Source: Halomonas lysinitropha (GTDB taxonomy: Bacteria > Pseudomonadota > Gammaproteobacteria > Pseudomonadales > Halomonadaceae). Taken from it: 64,000 nt of DNA. Location: the NCBI RefSeq assembly GCF_902500215.1, contig NZ_CABVOU010000046.1, forward strand, positions 1 to 64,000, given 5' to 3'. The notes under the pieces were generated by a model, which saw nothing but the letters and a program-made list of their open reading frames with translations, did not search any database and was not told the origin of the DNA. The translations under genes and the position numbers were made by a program. Shown here in pieces: positions 8,802 to 16,975 of the stretch. Positions within the stretch are counted from its first letter, which is position 1, and every line of letters begins with the position of its first letter.

Positions 8802-9563
8802 ATGGGGGACCACGATAAATCTCCAGATGTATCAATCATCACCCCCGTATTCAATGCCACCCCGCATCTTGAAGAAACCCTAAACAGCGTACTGGCCCAG
8901 AGCTCCCCCGACTGGGAGCATATTCTTATCGATGATGGCTCTCAGGACGGCTCGGCCGCCATAATCAAGCGCTATGCCGCTTCGGATTCGAGAATCACGC
9001 TGATCCGGCTTGAGAAGAACGCGGGAGCCGCGGTTGCCAGGAACGCGGGGATCGAGGCGGCGAAAGGGCGGTTCATCGCCTTTCTCGATAGCGATGACCT
9101 CTGGCTGCCTGAAAAGCTGTCGGCTCAGGTGGCATTCATGGAATCGACCGGCGCGGCGCTTTCGTATACCGGCTACGAGGTAATGAAAGAGGATGGCGAA
9201 CGTACGGGAGAGGTAAGCACAGCGGCAGCGTCCTTAAGCTATCGGGATATGCTTCGCTACAACCAAATTGGCTGCCTGACGGCCATGTACGATACTCGGC
9301 AAGTGGGCAAGGTATACATGCCCGAGCTTAGGAAACGGCAGGACTATGCCTTGTGGCTCAGGATTCTCAGGCAGACGGGCACCGCGAGAGGCCTGGATCA
9401 GGTGCTGGCGCTTTATCGCCAGCGTTCCGGGTCCATCTCCCGCAACAAGCTGGATCTGATTCGCTACCATTGGCGCCTGTTCAGGGAGTTCGAGGAGCTG
9501 TCGGTGGCCCGGTCCGCCTACTACCTCGCGTGGAATATCCTCGGCAGGCTGGTGAAGAAATGA
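8802..9563 (+). CDS. Glycosyltransferase family 2 protein
   Basis: The 253-residue GT-A protein opens with DVSIITPVFNATPHLEETL and LIDDGSQDGS, the donor-binding start of GT2 enzymes, and has the metal-binding FLDSDDLW motif near residue 88. The later KRQDYALWLRIL segment corresponds to the usual catalytic-base region (ED/QD). I choose the ATG at 8802, three bases after the stop of the GT4 fragment, because the upstream in-frame extension overlaps that fragment and lacks GT2 similarity. It probably transfers one sugar at the inner-membrane face. Its stop overlaps the next gene as ATGA. Confidence 0.85.
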   Translation: MGDHDKSPDVSIITPVFNATPHLEETLNSVLAQSSPDWEHILIDDGSQDGSAAIIKRYAASDSRITLIRLEKNAGAAVARNAGIEAAKGRFIAFLDSDDLWLPEKLSAQVAFMESTGAALSYTGYEVMKEDGERTGEVSTAAASLSYRDMLRYNQIGCLTAMYDTRQVGKVYMPELRKRQDYALWLRILRQTGTARGLDQVLALYRQRSGSISRNKLDLIRYHWRLFREFEELSVARSAYYLAWNILGRLVKK

Positions 9564-10525
9564 GCGATACGGAGTCGGTTGGCATCATGACGGTTCTGGT
9601 GACCGGCGCCAGCGGCTTCATCGGCAGTGCCGTGGTCGCGAGGCTGGAGGAAACGCCGGCGATGCGGGTCGTGGGGTGTTCACGGGCCGGAGGGAGGGTC
9701 CTTTGGGCCTCACCCGAGCTTTCGGATAGCGCGGATTGGTCGGGCCTCCTTGCGGGGGTCGACTGCGTGATTCATACGGCGGGTCGTGCCCATGTGTTGG
9801 CCGAGGAGGCGCAAGACTCACTCGCCGAGTTTCGCCGGGTCAATGTACTGGGGACCCTGCGCCTGGCTGGCCAGGCCGCTGCGGCGGGTGTGAAGCGCTT
9901 TCTGTTCATCAGCTCGATCGGCGTCAACGGCAACTGCAATACCCGCCCCTATACCGAGAGCGATACCCCGCAGCCCGCCGAGCCCTATGCGCAGTCCAAG
10001 TGGGAGGCCGAGCAGGGGTTGTGGGAGATCCAGCGGGAAACCGGCATGGAGGTGGTGATTATCCGCCCACCGCTGGTGTATGGGCCGGATGCGCCCGGTA
10101 ACTTCGGCCTGCTCAGCAAGGTGGCGACCAAGGGCCTGCCCTTGCCCCTGGCGGGGATTCGCAACCGGCGTTCCTTCGTGTCCGTCTGGAACCTCGTGGA
10201 TTTCATTGTGCTGTGTATCGATCATCCCAGGGCGGCAGGGCAGACCTTCCTGGTGGCGGATGGTGAGGATGTCTCCACGTCCGAATTGTTGCGCAAGCTG
10301 GCCCGTGCGGCCGTCAGGCCATCCCGCTTGTTCTGGTTGCCCGCCCCCTTGCTGAAGGCGGGAGCCACGGCGCTGGGCAAGCGGGGTATCTACGATCGCC
10401 TTTTCGATTCCCTGCAGGTGGATGCCCGCCATGCACGACGCACGCTGGGTTGGGTGCCGCCACTGAGCCTCGACGAGGGGCTGGCGCGCTGTTTTCGCCA
10501 GGCAGATGAAGGCCCTGTTTCGTGA
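9560..10525 (+). CDS. NAD-dependent sugar-nucleotide epimerase (WbpV/GalE-like extended SDR)
   Basis: This 321-residue short-chain dehydrogenase shows the NAD motif TGASGFIGSAVV near residue 14, IHTAGRAHV near 78, the serine of FISSIGVNG near 120 and the catalytic YAQSK near 144. It probably epimerises or reduces a UDP-sugar (GlcNAc/GalNAc type), as similar proteins do beside WbpL/WbpM-type genes in O-antigen clusters. The start at 9560 overlaps the previous stop (ATGA); an internal ATG at 9587 is an alternative. Its 3' end is repeated as a short remnant just before the sugar-transferase gene at 12339, so the two genes were probably adjacent before the insertion between them. Confidence 0.85.
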   Translation: MSDTESVGIMTVLVTGASGFIGSAVVARLEETPAMRVVGCSRAGGRVLWASPELSDSADWSGLLAGVDCVIHTAGRAHVLAEEAQDSLAEFRRVNVLGTLRLAGQAAAAGVKRFLFISSIGVNGNCNTRPYTESDTPQPAEPYAQSKWEAEQGLWEIQRETGMEVVIIRPPLVYGPDAPGNFGLLSKVATKGLPLPLAGIRNRRSFVSVWNLVDFIVLCIDHPRAAGQTFLVADGEDVSTSELLRKLARAAVRPSRLFWLPAPLLKAGATALGKRGIYDRLFDSLQVDARHARRTLGWVPPLSLDEGLARCFRQADEGPVS

Positions 10526-10603
10526 TTTGTGATCTTATGAACAAGCCAAACCCTCGCTCGGCATAGTCGGAACGTCGAACAGGCCTCCTGGAGTTATCCC
10601 GTT

Positions 10604-11476
10604 TCAGTGGAGAGGTAGCGGCTTATAAGAAACCGGTTCTCCAAAGAATCTCCTCTCGTAGTTGAGTGGTGATTGGTGGCCGATGCCGGAGTGGCGACGA
10701 TGCGGGTTATACCACCCTTCGATGAATTCGAAAATTGCCTGTCGAGCCTCAGCATGATCCCGCAGGGAGCGGCGCTCAATGAGCTCACATTCGAGTGTGG
10801 CGAAAAAGCTCTCCGCCATGGCGTTATCATAGCAGTCGCCGACCGAGCCCATCGACGTCGCGATACCCGCTTCTCGACAACGCTCACTGAAGGCCAGCGA
10901 GGTATATTGCGCCCCTTGATCCGAGTGGTGGATTGCGCCGCGAGGCTTGCGTTGTGCCAGGGCCATCTCCAGCGCGTCCACCACCAGGCTGGCCCGCATG
11001 TGACTGGCCATTGCCCAGCCGACCACACGGCGACTGAACACGTCGATGACAACGGCCAGGAACAGAAACCCGGCCCACGTCGGCACATAGGTGATATCGG
11101 CCACATAAAGCTCGTCAGGCCGCTGTGCAGTGAACGTGCGATCCACCCGATCAGGTGCCGGCCGCCGGCGTTCATCGCGCTCAGTGGTCGTCATGAACCG
11201 CCTGCGGTGTACCCCCCGAAGCCCTGCCTCGCGCATCAGGCGGGCCACCCGTTTTTGGGCGACCTGCTCATGGGCTTCCTCACGCAGATCCTGCAGGATG
11301 CGTGGCGCTCCATAGGTGCCATGAGACCGCTCATGGAAGCGCCGAATCTTTGCCATCAACTCGGCGTCTCGCCGCGCTTGTGGCGATGGTGCGCGCTTGC
11401 GCCACGCGTAGTACCCGCTCGGGGAGACCTCGAGCACTCGGCACAGGGTGGCAACACTGTGATCGGCCCGGTTCAT
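10604..11476 (-). CDS. IS3-family transposase OrfB (DDE integrase-type)
   Basis: The 290-residue product has an HTH_21-like N-terminus (SGYYAWRKR), then the rve catalytic core: first Asp in YVADITYVPTWAG near residue 126, second Asp in IHHSDQGAQYTS near 187, and Glu in DNAMAESFFATLE near 220. It starts with ATG overlapping the orfA stop by four bases. The frame is also open upstream of that ATG (AEIYAFVE), the usual sign that a -1 frameshift produces the OrfAB fusion. All three catalytic residues are present and no frame is broken, so the element could be active. Confidence 0.93.
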   Translation of the reverse strand: MNRADHSVATLCRVLEVSPSGYYAWRKRAPSPQARRDAELMAKIRRFHERSHGTYGAPRILQDLREEAHEQVAQKRVARLMREAGLRGVHRRRFMTTTERDERRRPAPDRVDRTFTAQRPDELYVADITYVPTWAGFLFLAVVIDVFSRRVVGWAMASHMRASLVVDALEMALAQRKPRGAIHHSDQGAQYTSLAFSERCREAGIATSMGSVGDCYDNAMAESFFATLECELIERRSLRDHAEARQAIFEFIEGWYNPHRRHSGIGHQSPLNYERRFFGEPVSYKPLPLH

Positions 11477-11793
11477 CTCGACGAACGCGTAGATTTCGGC
11501 GGCACGGCGTCGGTCTCCCGAGCGAACCAGGCCGCGGCCTTTGACAAGATCTCGCGCTCTTCGCGCAGGCGCTTGATTTCCCGGCGGAGATGGGACAGTT
11601 CCTCGCGTTCAGCGCTGGTAATGCCATCGCTGCGGCCACCATCATCGCGGTCGGCCTGGGCTACCCAGTTGCGGATGGTCTGGTCCGACGGTTCGAACTC
11701 GCGAGCCAGGTCTCGTGGATCCCGACCGCTGCGTACCAGGTCGATCATCTGTTGCCGAAACTCCGGCGTATACGGTGGGCGTGTTCTAGGCAT
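11473..11793 (-). CDS. IS3-family transposase OrfA (helix-turn-helix)
   Basis: This 106-residue protein starts MPRTRPPYTPEFRQQMIDL, has a helix-turn-helix around residues 25-50 (DLAREFEPSDQTIRNW) and a leucine-zipper-like coiled coil around 62-88 (LSHLRREIKRLREEREIL). This is the standard OrfA layout of IS3 elements, which binds the terminal inverted repeats. A GGAGG sequence lies 5-10 bases before the ATG. It overlaps orfB by four bases. Confidence 0.9.
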   Translation of the reverse strand: MPRTRPPYTPEFRQQMIDLVRSGRDPRDLAREFEPSDQTIRNWVAQADRDDGGRSDGITSAEREELSHLRREIKRLREEREILSKAAAWFARETDAVPPKSTRSSR

Positions 11794-11976
11794 GGTGGAA
11801 ACCTCCTGCTATCAAAGCGTCAAGGTCTCCACTGATCCGGGTCAACCCCACTCCCACGAAGGGCGATATGGGTGGCGGGTGGTCTCCGGCATGGCCAAGC
11901 AGTGTAGCCAGACCTTCCTCTTTGGGGCTACCCTGAGACGGGTTCTTGCATTATGGCGATTTCTTGGAGATAGACC

Positions 11977-12189
11977 ATGGTGACGGCATTAGGAGATATG
12001 AGTACACGAGAGAAGCTTCGTGCCATGGAAGCGCTTTGGGATGACCTGACTCGAGATCCGGAATCCGTCCCCGTCCCTGACTGGCATCGAGAGGAACTCG
12101 AAATAAGGTCAGCACGAGCGGAGGCTGATGGTGATGCTTTTAGTGAATGGGAAGCAGCGAAGCGGCGATTGAGAGAATCCTCGCGTTGA
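11977..12189 (+). CDS. Addiction-module antitoxin (putative addiction module component family)
   Basis: A 70-residue acidic protein with TREKLRAMEALWDDL at the N-terminus and a C-terminal EWEAAKRRLRE helix matches the short antitoxins of the family often named putative addiction module component (PF09720), partners of RelE/ParE-like toxins. Start at ATG 11977 with GGAGA eight bases upstream. The downstream toxin gene starts as usual, overlapping the stop, but is broken after about ten codons. The antitoxin therefore appears to be an orphan left by a deletion. Confidence 0.75.
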   Translation: MVTALGDMSTREKLRAMEALWDDLTRDPESVPVPDWHREELEIRSARAEADGDAFSEWEAAKRRLRESSR

Positions 12190-12326
12190 AAATCGAGATA
12201 CTGGAAGAAGCAAACCCCTTGTCCGGCAGAGTCGGCCCCTTCTCGGGCTGTCGAGCGTTTTTTTGGCTCTTCGTCGAAGGAATGATTCGAGAAAAAGCTC
12301 GCGCGCTGTTTTCGCCACGCCGATGA
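12186..12326 (+). pseudogene. Truncated RelE/ParE-type toxin remnant
   Basis: A TTG overlapping the antitoxin stop opens LKIEILEEA, the usual N-terminus of the toxin that partners this antitoxin family. The sequence then diverges into an unrelated frame (NPLSGRVGPF and on) and ends at a TGA after 46 codons; a normal toxin has about 95-100. The last bases of this frame already belong to the duplicated epimerase 3' end. I infer that a deletion or recombination joined the toxin's first codons to the polysaccharide operon. Confidence 0.6.
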
Positions 12327-12342
12327 AGGCCGTATGACGTGA
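12298..12342 (+). pseudogene. 3' remnant of an epimerase gene
   Basis: Fourteen in-frame codons (LARCFRHADEGRMT, then TGA) match the last codons of the intact epimerase at 9560-10525 (LARCFRQADEGPVS), and the DNA matches over about 40 bases. The TGA overlaps the GTG start of the sugar transferase as GTGA. The ancestral operon therefore had epimerase and sugar transferase translationally coupled, and about 1.8 kb containing the IS and the toxin-antitoxin pieces was inserted or recombined between them. Confidence 0.7.
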
Positions 12343-12890
12343 TTCGCTTCCTCGATGTGGTGTTTTCCGCCATCGGCTTGCTGATCGGACTTCCGGTATT
12401 GCTGCTGCTCACCGGTATCGGCTATTTCGATACCGGCTCGCCGCTGTTTCGCCAGGCGCGGGTGGGGCGCCATCGGCGGCCCTTCGTGCTGGTGAAGTTC
12501 CGCACCATGACGCCCGATACCGCATCAATGGCGACGCATCTGGCCGATTCCGCGTCGATCACCCCTTTCGGGCGCTTCCTGCGCCGCACCAAGCTCGACG
12601 AGCTCCCGCAGCTGTGGAACGTGCTCAAGGGTGAGATGAGCCTGGTCGGGCCGCGGCCCTGCCTGTACAACCAGGAGGAACTGATCGCCGAGCGTGCCAG
12701 CCGCGGGGTGTTCGAGGCCCGCCCGGGGATCACTGGCCTGGCCCAGGTCAACGACATCGATATGTCCACTCCGCGGCGGCTGGCGGAGATGGATCGGAAA
12801 ATGCTCGATGGGCTGACGGTGGCGGCGTATTTTCGCTATCTCCTGCTCACCATGGCGGGCAAGGGGACGGGGGATCGGGTTAGGTCGTGA
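12339..12890 (+). CDS. Undecaprenyl-phosphate sugar phosphotransferase (short PglC/WcaJ-core type)
   Basis: The 183-residue protein has one N-terminal membrane segment (residues 4-25), then the Bac_transf (PF02397) signatures: SPLFRQARVGR near 31, FVLVKFRTMTPD near 47, FLRRTKLDELPQLWNVL near 78 with the catalytic DE, and MSLVGPRPC near 100, ending with ARPGITGLAQVN. It transfers a sugar-1-phosphate from a UDP-sugar to undecaprenyl phosphate and so starts repeat-unit synthesis at the inner membrane. It is the minimal catalytic form without the multi-spanning N-terminal part. GTG start, with the epimerase remnant's stop overlapping it. Confidence 0.9.
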   Translation: MIRFLDVVFSAIGLLIGLPVLLLLTGIGYFDTGSPLFRQARVGRHRRPFVLVKFRTMTPDTASMATHLADSASITPFGRFLRRTKLDELPQLWNVLKGEMSLVGPRPCLYNQEELIAERASRGVFEARPGITGLAQVNDIDMSTPRRLAEMDRKMLDGLTVAAYFRYLLLTMAGKGTGDRVRS

Positions 12891-13010
12891 GGGTCGGTGT
12901 CAGTGGCTGCTACGCCTGGTGCGCTGTCGCTTACCAGGCCTACTGGCTGGAGTAGAAACGTCGAATCGGGCTTCTCATGAAATGCGGCTCTATCTTTACA
13001 GTGGGTTTCG

Positions 13011-13421
13011 CTATGCTTGCGTCTTGCGTGGTCGTCCCCCTTTCGCGCCATTGGCTCTGGAGGCATTGGACTTGGCACTGCTACGGCTACGGCCACCCGC
13101 GGCACCCATTTGACGGGCCATCCATTGATGGGAGCCAAACTGGCCTTCCAGCAGGGCGGGAACGTAAAGGTCAGCGTCGAGCTGAGGCCAGTGAAGTCCC
13201 AGGCCGGATGGCGAGATCTCGATCTCGGAGAGTGCCTCCGGCGTCGCTTGCGAGAGACCTTCTACCAGGCGTGGTGGAATGGCGAGCTCCAATCCGGAAT
13301 GCAGCCGGATGATCAACCGCCTGGAGCGGCGATCGTAGCGGGCTGAAACGGCATGCGCATGTTCGCGTTCAGCCGCCATGCGTGCTTCTGCGTTTTGAAT
13401 GGCTTCATCAGTAATTGCCAT
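13011..13421 (-). CDS. DUF2442 domain protein
   Basis: The 136-residue product starts at ATG 13421 behind a strong GGAGGGAA. Residues 28-95 resemble DUF2442 (YDRRSRRLIIRLHSGLELAIP, then LSEIEISPSGLGLHWPQLDADLYVPALL), and the C-terminus is a basic Ala/Ser/Arg/Lys tail ending GAKGGRPRKTQA. It overlaps the DUF4160 gene by 14 bases. The DUF4160-DUF2442 pair is common and widely suspected to be a toxin-antitoxin-like unit, but I know of no firm function. It begins the minus-strand block that interrupts the + strand polysaccharide operon. Confidence 0.75.
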   Translation of the reverse strand: MAITDEAIQNAEARMAAEREHAHAVSARYDRRSRRLIIRLHSGLELAIPPRLVEGLSQATPEALSEIEISPSGLGLHWPQLDADLYVPALLEGQFGSHQWMARQMGAAGGRSRSSAKSNASRANGAKGGRPRKTQA

Positions 13422-13656
13422 GAATTTCCCTCCATTTGGCACATAGCGCCAAAAGTTCTGCTGACAGGGCCGAAGCAATACGATTTAGCTCAGACGCCTT
13501 AAAGTGATAACTCTCGCGAAGATTGGGCGGGCCACTGGGGCAGTTCAGCACGAACACGGCTTCACTCCCCTTGCCAATGACATGGACATGCGCTGGGCGG
13601 TGGTCGTTGGGGTAGATGACAACCCGCAGGCCTTCAAATCGGAGAATGCTCGGCAT
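13408..13656 (-). CDS. DUF4160 domain protein
   Basis: An 82-residue protein starting MPSILRFEGLRVVIYPNDH with the characteristic HRPAHVHV motif of DUF4160 near residue 20. I chose the ATG at 13656 because family members begin exactly there; an in-frame extension to 13776 shows no similarity. It is upstream of, and overlaps, DUF2442 in the same operon. Its biochemical role is unknown; it resembles small toxin-like partners in size and genomic habit. Confidence 0.78.
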   Translation of the reverse strand: MPSILRFEGLRVVIYPNDHRPAHVHVIGKGSEAVFVLNCPSGPPNLRESYHFKASELNRIASALSAELLALCAKWREIHGNY

Positions 13657-13772
13657 TCGGGTAGTGTAGCAAATAAACCCAAGCGGATAGGTTTTTGCGA
13701 TTCGGCGCCAGCGCCCGTTCCATGAAAAACCTAAGCCCGCTGGTGTCGAAACGTCGAGCAGGGTTGGGCACA

Positions 13773-14195
13773 TCAAGACGCTGTAGGAGGATGCCCCCTC
13801 AGCTGCGCTTCCGCAAAATCCAGTAGTTTTTGGTATTCCTTCCGGCGAATGATCCCCTCGACGATGGTATGGTCGAGGTTCAGATAGTCATGTACCAGGG
13901 CATTACGCAGCCCGACGACCTTGTTCCAGGGGATCTGGCTGGTGTCGTGGTCCAGGCTGCGCAGCTTGTCGAAGGCCTTGCGTGCGTCGCTTGGGACCAC
14001 GGCCCCCAGCGACTTCAGCCGCTGTTTAGTGATGCCGATGCAAGCCTCGGTCAATAGCTGAAGGTTACGTTCGGCGGCACGGTGGAGCAGGGCGTTCAGG
14101 CCCTCCGGTTTCAGGGCTGCCTGATGCAGCTGCTCCAGTTCCTCCGCCAAGGTGGCGAAATGCTCGCGCATGGCATCGATATATTCGGATTCCAC
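13773..14195 (-). CDS. hepT: HepT-like ribonuclease toxin (HEPN, type VII toxin-antitoxin)
   Basis: The 140-residue all-helical protein has the HEPN RNase motif R-x4-H-x-Y in LRNALVHDYLN near residue 100. In studied HEPN/MNT systems the toxin cleaves RNA and is silenced when its partner MntA adds AMP to the tyrosine of this motif. Start: GTG at 14195 with GGAGG eight bases upstream. It follows mntA by 20 bases on the minus strand. A second, decayed copy with this motif deleted lies at 16655-16975. Confidence 0.85.
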   Translation of the reverse strand: MESEYIDAMREHFATLAEELEQLHQAALKPEGLNALLHRAAERNLQLLTEACIGITKQRLKSLGAVVPSDARKAFDKLRSLDHDTSQIPWNKVVGLRNALVHDYLNLDHTIVEGIIRRKEYQKLLDFAEAQLRGHPPTAS

Positions 14196-14215
14196 GTCTG
14201 CGCCTCCTTGGCCTG

Positions 14216-14617
14216 TCAAGCAAAATGCCGTTGATGGTACTGGTGGTCGAGTTCCCACATCGAGGTGATGCGGTTCTCCTCGCGGATCAGGCGCAGGCGG
14301 TCATTGACCCGAAGCACCTGGCCGGTGCGAATCACGGCGTGGGCCAGGGGCAGAGGGGCGAGGTTGATATCCACGATCGACAGCCGGTCGTGCGGCAGAC
14401 CCAGCCGGTCCTGCCAATCCTGTGACAGCAGCTCGGGGCGCAAGCGGCGCTCGAGCGGGGCCTTGGCGAAGTCGCGAAAGGCCACGGCGAGGTCATAGTC
14501 GCTGTCCGGCGAGGCCGTGCCTTTGGCGCGAGAGCCATAGAGCCATAGCACCGCGATATCAGTCTCTTCCGCCGCCATATCGACAAGGGCCTTGAGCATG
14601 GTGGATTGATGGGGCAT
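14216..14617 (-). CDS. mntA: MntA-like minimal nucleotidyltransferase antitoxin
   Basis: The 133-residue protein contains the nucleotidyltransferase motif GS-x10-DxD exactly (GSRAKGTASPDSDYD near residues 28-42), with a further acidic IVDINLA near 80 that can supply the third carboxylate. It pairs with HepT downstream, and in known systems it AMPylates and neutralises HepT. ATG at 14617 is preceded by GGAGGAGAG. The N-terminal MPHQSTMLKALVDMA is nearly repeated in the remnant at 16976-17027. Confidence 0.87.
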   Translation of the reverse strand: MPHQSTMLKALVDMAAEETDIAVLWLYGSRAKGTASPDSDYDLAVAFRDFAKAPLERRLRPELLSQDWQDRLGLPHDRLSIVDINLAPLPLAHAVIRTGQVLRVNDRLRLIREENRITSMWELDHQYHQRHFA

Positions 14618-14659
14618 CGAAACTCTCCTCCGGGGTCAGACCCTTCAGCGGATTGAGAC

Positions 14660-16525
14660 TCATCCTGACACGGGTGGCAGGCGCTTCTTGGTGCTTTCGA
14701 GCCAGCCGATCATGCCGGGCGTTTCCAGGAACACATCGCGCATGTCTTGCCGGTAGTACCATGCCTGGTCATTACCGCCGATAACGATGCCGTTAGGATC
14801 CAGCTTGGGCTGCTTGCGTTTGTTGGCAATCAGGTAGTTGAGCACCTTGGGCAGCGCGGCATAGGCGCCCCGGAGTGCCTGCTCCGCCTCGTGAAGGCGG
14901 CTGAGCCTGACCAGGGCCAGTACCCGGCCGTAACGGGTTTCGGCCAGGTGGTCCTCCGGGTACTGCTCGGCGATGGCCAGGGCCTCGGCGTTGTGTCCGG
15001 CGCGCAACAAGCTGTTGATCAGCGGGGCGCGCACGCCGAGGTTGTCGTTGGGGCAAAGGGCCAGCACCTGCGACAGGCCTTCGATGCTGGCCTGGAGATC
15101 TGGATGTTCCAAGGCGCGCGCCATCATCTGCCGCAGCACGGGGCGGTGTTCGAGCCATTCCCAGGGGAGCTGGCCGCCGGCCGGCAAAGCGGCGAGGATA
15201 TGATCGATCAGACGATCCACTTGCCGTGCCAATGCCTTGTTGAAAGCCGCTTGCTCGTCGTTGAGGGCGAGGCCGGCATGGGCGTCGAGCGCCTCGAGAA
15301 AGCTGGGATTCTGCAGCAAGTCTGGATGGTGACGAATGAGCGTGGGGTCGAGCGGGTCGATGCCATCCGGGTCGCTATAGAGCAGGGCGTTGGTCTTCTC
15401 CACTTTCGCCGCCGATATCATGACCCAGCGTGACTGGCCTTCGTCGCCATCCGGCGGGCCCGGCTCGAAGTGCACGGGGTGAAGCGCTTGGTCATGGGCT
15501 TTCTCGAGCAGTTTGGTGAGGGCGGTGAGGGTGGCCTTATCCGGGCCGAATAGCTGCAGGATGTTATCGTCCTGAGCGTCTTCTTCATCATCTTCAGCCA
15601 TATCTTCGGGGAATGCCTTGAGATACGTCGAACTCGCCTGTTCCTCCAGCAACTCGATGGCCTGCTCGTCACCCAACTCTTGGGCCAGCAGTAGCCACTC
15701 CTGGGCGGTGCGCCGCGCATCATCATCAGCGCCCAATGCGCGCAGAGTCACGACCTTGAGCAGGCCATTCGTCAGGTTGTCGGGATCCAGATGCTCGGCG
15801 TAGAGCAGATGCGCGAGGGCATCAGCGGGACGGTCGTCCTCCAGCGCTCGGCTGCTTAACCACTGCAGCGCAGCGGCGGCGGCCATGGGCTTGAGGCCAG
15901 GGATGCGCTCGAGCATTGCCTTCTCGCCGGCGGTCAGGTGGCCCATGGCCTCATAGGCATCCCCGAGCAGATGTACGGCGTGAGTCTGCAGCTCCTCGAC
16001 GAGCTTACCGCTGTCGAGCAGGGTCAGCAGCTGCTTGCGCGCCTTGCCAGGATGGCCCTGCTCGAGCTCGTGCTCGGCCACCAGCAGGCGAGCCCTGGTT
16101 GGCGCCTGCTTCGCTGCCGCCTGACGCTGCTGCTGGGTGAAGAGGTCGATGGCTATTCTGGTGATTGGCACTTCTTCGGCAAGGCCCATGGTATGAGCGC
16201 TCTCTAGCGGCTGGCAGCAGCGCTTGAACTTCTTGCCGGAACCGCAGGGGCAGCGATCATTGCGCCGCGGTTCCGGCAGCGTGGCGTTGCGAAACCCTTT
16301 GGAGGGTAGCGGCGTGGCATTCCATACCAATCGGCCGATTCCCCACCAGGGCATCTGGTCGTCAAACCACTTTGCCATTCCGCTATGCCTGGCAATCTCG
16401 CCGAGGGCCTGGAAATAGCGCTCGGCATCCTCGTGACGGAGGATGTGGCGAATGGATTGATCCAGAAAGGCATGGATGGCCTGTGCGAATTCAGCTGGGA
16501 TCTCGGGGTGTTCGTCGGGTTGCAT
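14660..16525 (-). CDS. SEC-C zinc-motif protein with TPR-like helical repeats
   Basis: The 621-residue protein has a SEC-C metal-binding motif near residue 95 (NDRCPCGSGKKFKRCC; C-x-C-x8-C-C pattern) as in SecA tails and many uncharacterised proteins. It is followed by a long series of amphipathic helix pairs rich in Leu/Ala (for instance AHLLYAEHLDPDNLTNGLL), which look like TPR repeats. SEC-C motifs bind zinc and often contact ribosomes or nucleic acid. It is sandwiched between an intact and a decayed MntA/HepT module on the minus strand and could belong to the same accessory import. The function is unknown; a defence role is only a possibility. Confidence 0.65.
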   Translation of the reverse strand: MQPDEHPEIPAEFAQAIHAFLDQSIRHILRHEDAERYFQALGEIARHSGMAKWFDDQMPWWGIGRLVWNATPLPSKGFRNATLPEPRRNDRCPCGSGKKFKRCCQPLESAHTMGLAEEVPITRIAIDLFTQQQRQAAAKQAPTRARLLVAEHELEQGHPGKARKQLLTLLDSGKLVEELQTHAVHLLGDAYEAMGHLTAGEKAMLERIPGLKPMAAAAALQWLSSRALEDDRPADALAHLLYAEHLDPDNLTNGLLKVVTLRALGADDDARRTAQEWLLLAQELGDEQAIELLEEQASSTYLKAFPEDMAEDDEEDAQDDNILQLFGPDKATLTALTKLLEKAHDQALHPVHFEPGPPDGDEGQSRWVMISAAKVEKTNALLYSDPDGIDPLDPTLIRHHPDLLQNPSFLEALDAHAGLALNDEQAAFNKALARQVDRLIDHILAALPAGGQLPWEWLEHRPVLRQMMARALEHPDLQASIEGLSQVLALCPNDNLGVRAPLINSLLRAGHNAEALAIAEQYPEDHLAETRYGRVLALVRLSRLHEAEQALRGAYAALPKVLNYLIANKRKQPKLDPNGIVIGGNDQAWYYRQDMRDVFLETPGMIGWLESTKKRLPPVSG

Positions 16526-16654
16526 CGGCGTTCGTTACTTGAAGGCGTATGGATTGAGTTTGACGCGTTGAGCGTATCGTACCGCAGGCAGTTGTCGACG
16601 ACGATAGTGGTGTACGCCACCGCCAGTAGGTAGGTGTTTGGGGAATGGGGATTG

Positions 16655-16975
16655 GCACGCCTGCTTCAGGAAAATCCAATAGCTGTTGGTATTCCTCCGG
16701 CTGATGATCCCTTCGACAATGGTATCGTCGAGGGGGGGAGTGTGTTCCAGGGGAGCTGGCTGGTGTCGTGATCCAGGATCCGCAGCTTGTCGAAGGCCTT
16801 GCGTGCGTCACTTGGCACCACGACTCCCAGTGAATTCAAACCCTGCTTGGTGTTGCCGATGCCTGCCTCAGTCAGCAGCTGAAGGTTGCGTTCAGCGGCA
16901 CGGTGGAGCAGGGCATTCAGGCCCTCCGGTTTCAGGGCTGCCTGATATAATGGCTGCTCCAGTTCTCACCATGCT
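16655..16975 (-). pseudogene. Decayed hepT copy lacking the HEPN catalytic motif
   Basis: Over most of its length this stretch aligns with the intact hepT (13773-14195), for example in the segments around 16670-16735 and 16755-16945. About 40 bases that encode RNALVHDYL in the intact gene are missing and replaced by a G-rich run near 16730-16740, which removes the RNase motif and breaks the frame. The 5' end also loses the start region and runs straight into the mntA remnant. It has no open frame covering it and is a pseudogene. Confidence 0.8.

Larger units (their letters stand above)
10595..11844. mobile_element. IS3-family insertion sequence, complete
   Basis: The element holds orfA and orfB on the minus strand and is bounded by imperfect inverted repeats. 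The left end (from 10595) shares CCCG and the block TCAGTGGAGA with the reverse complement of the right end (ending at 11844), which starts with TG as IS3 termini do. Length is about 1.25 kb, normal for the family, and the transposase stop codon lies inside the left inverted repeat. I could not find a clear 3-4 bp target duplication, so the ends are approximate or the site has recombined. It lies between the epimerase gene and the broken toxin-antitoxin genes. Confidence 0.85.

Noticed and set aside
10585-11855. Target-site duplication of the IS3 element
   Set aside because: The bases flanking the proposed ends (GAGT on the left, ACCC on the right) do not match, so I do not claim a duplication.
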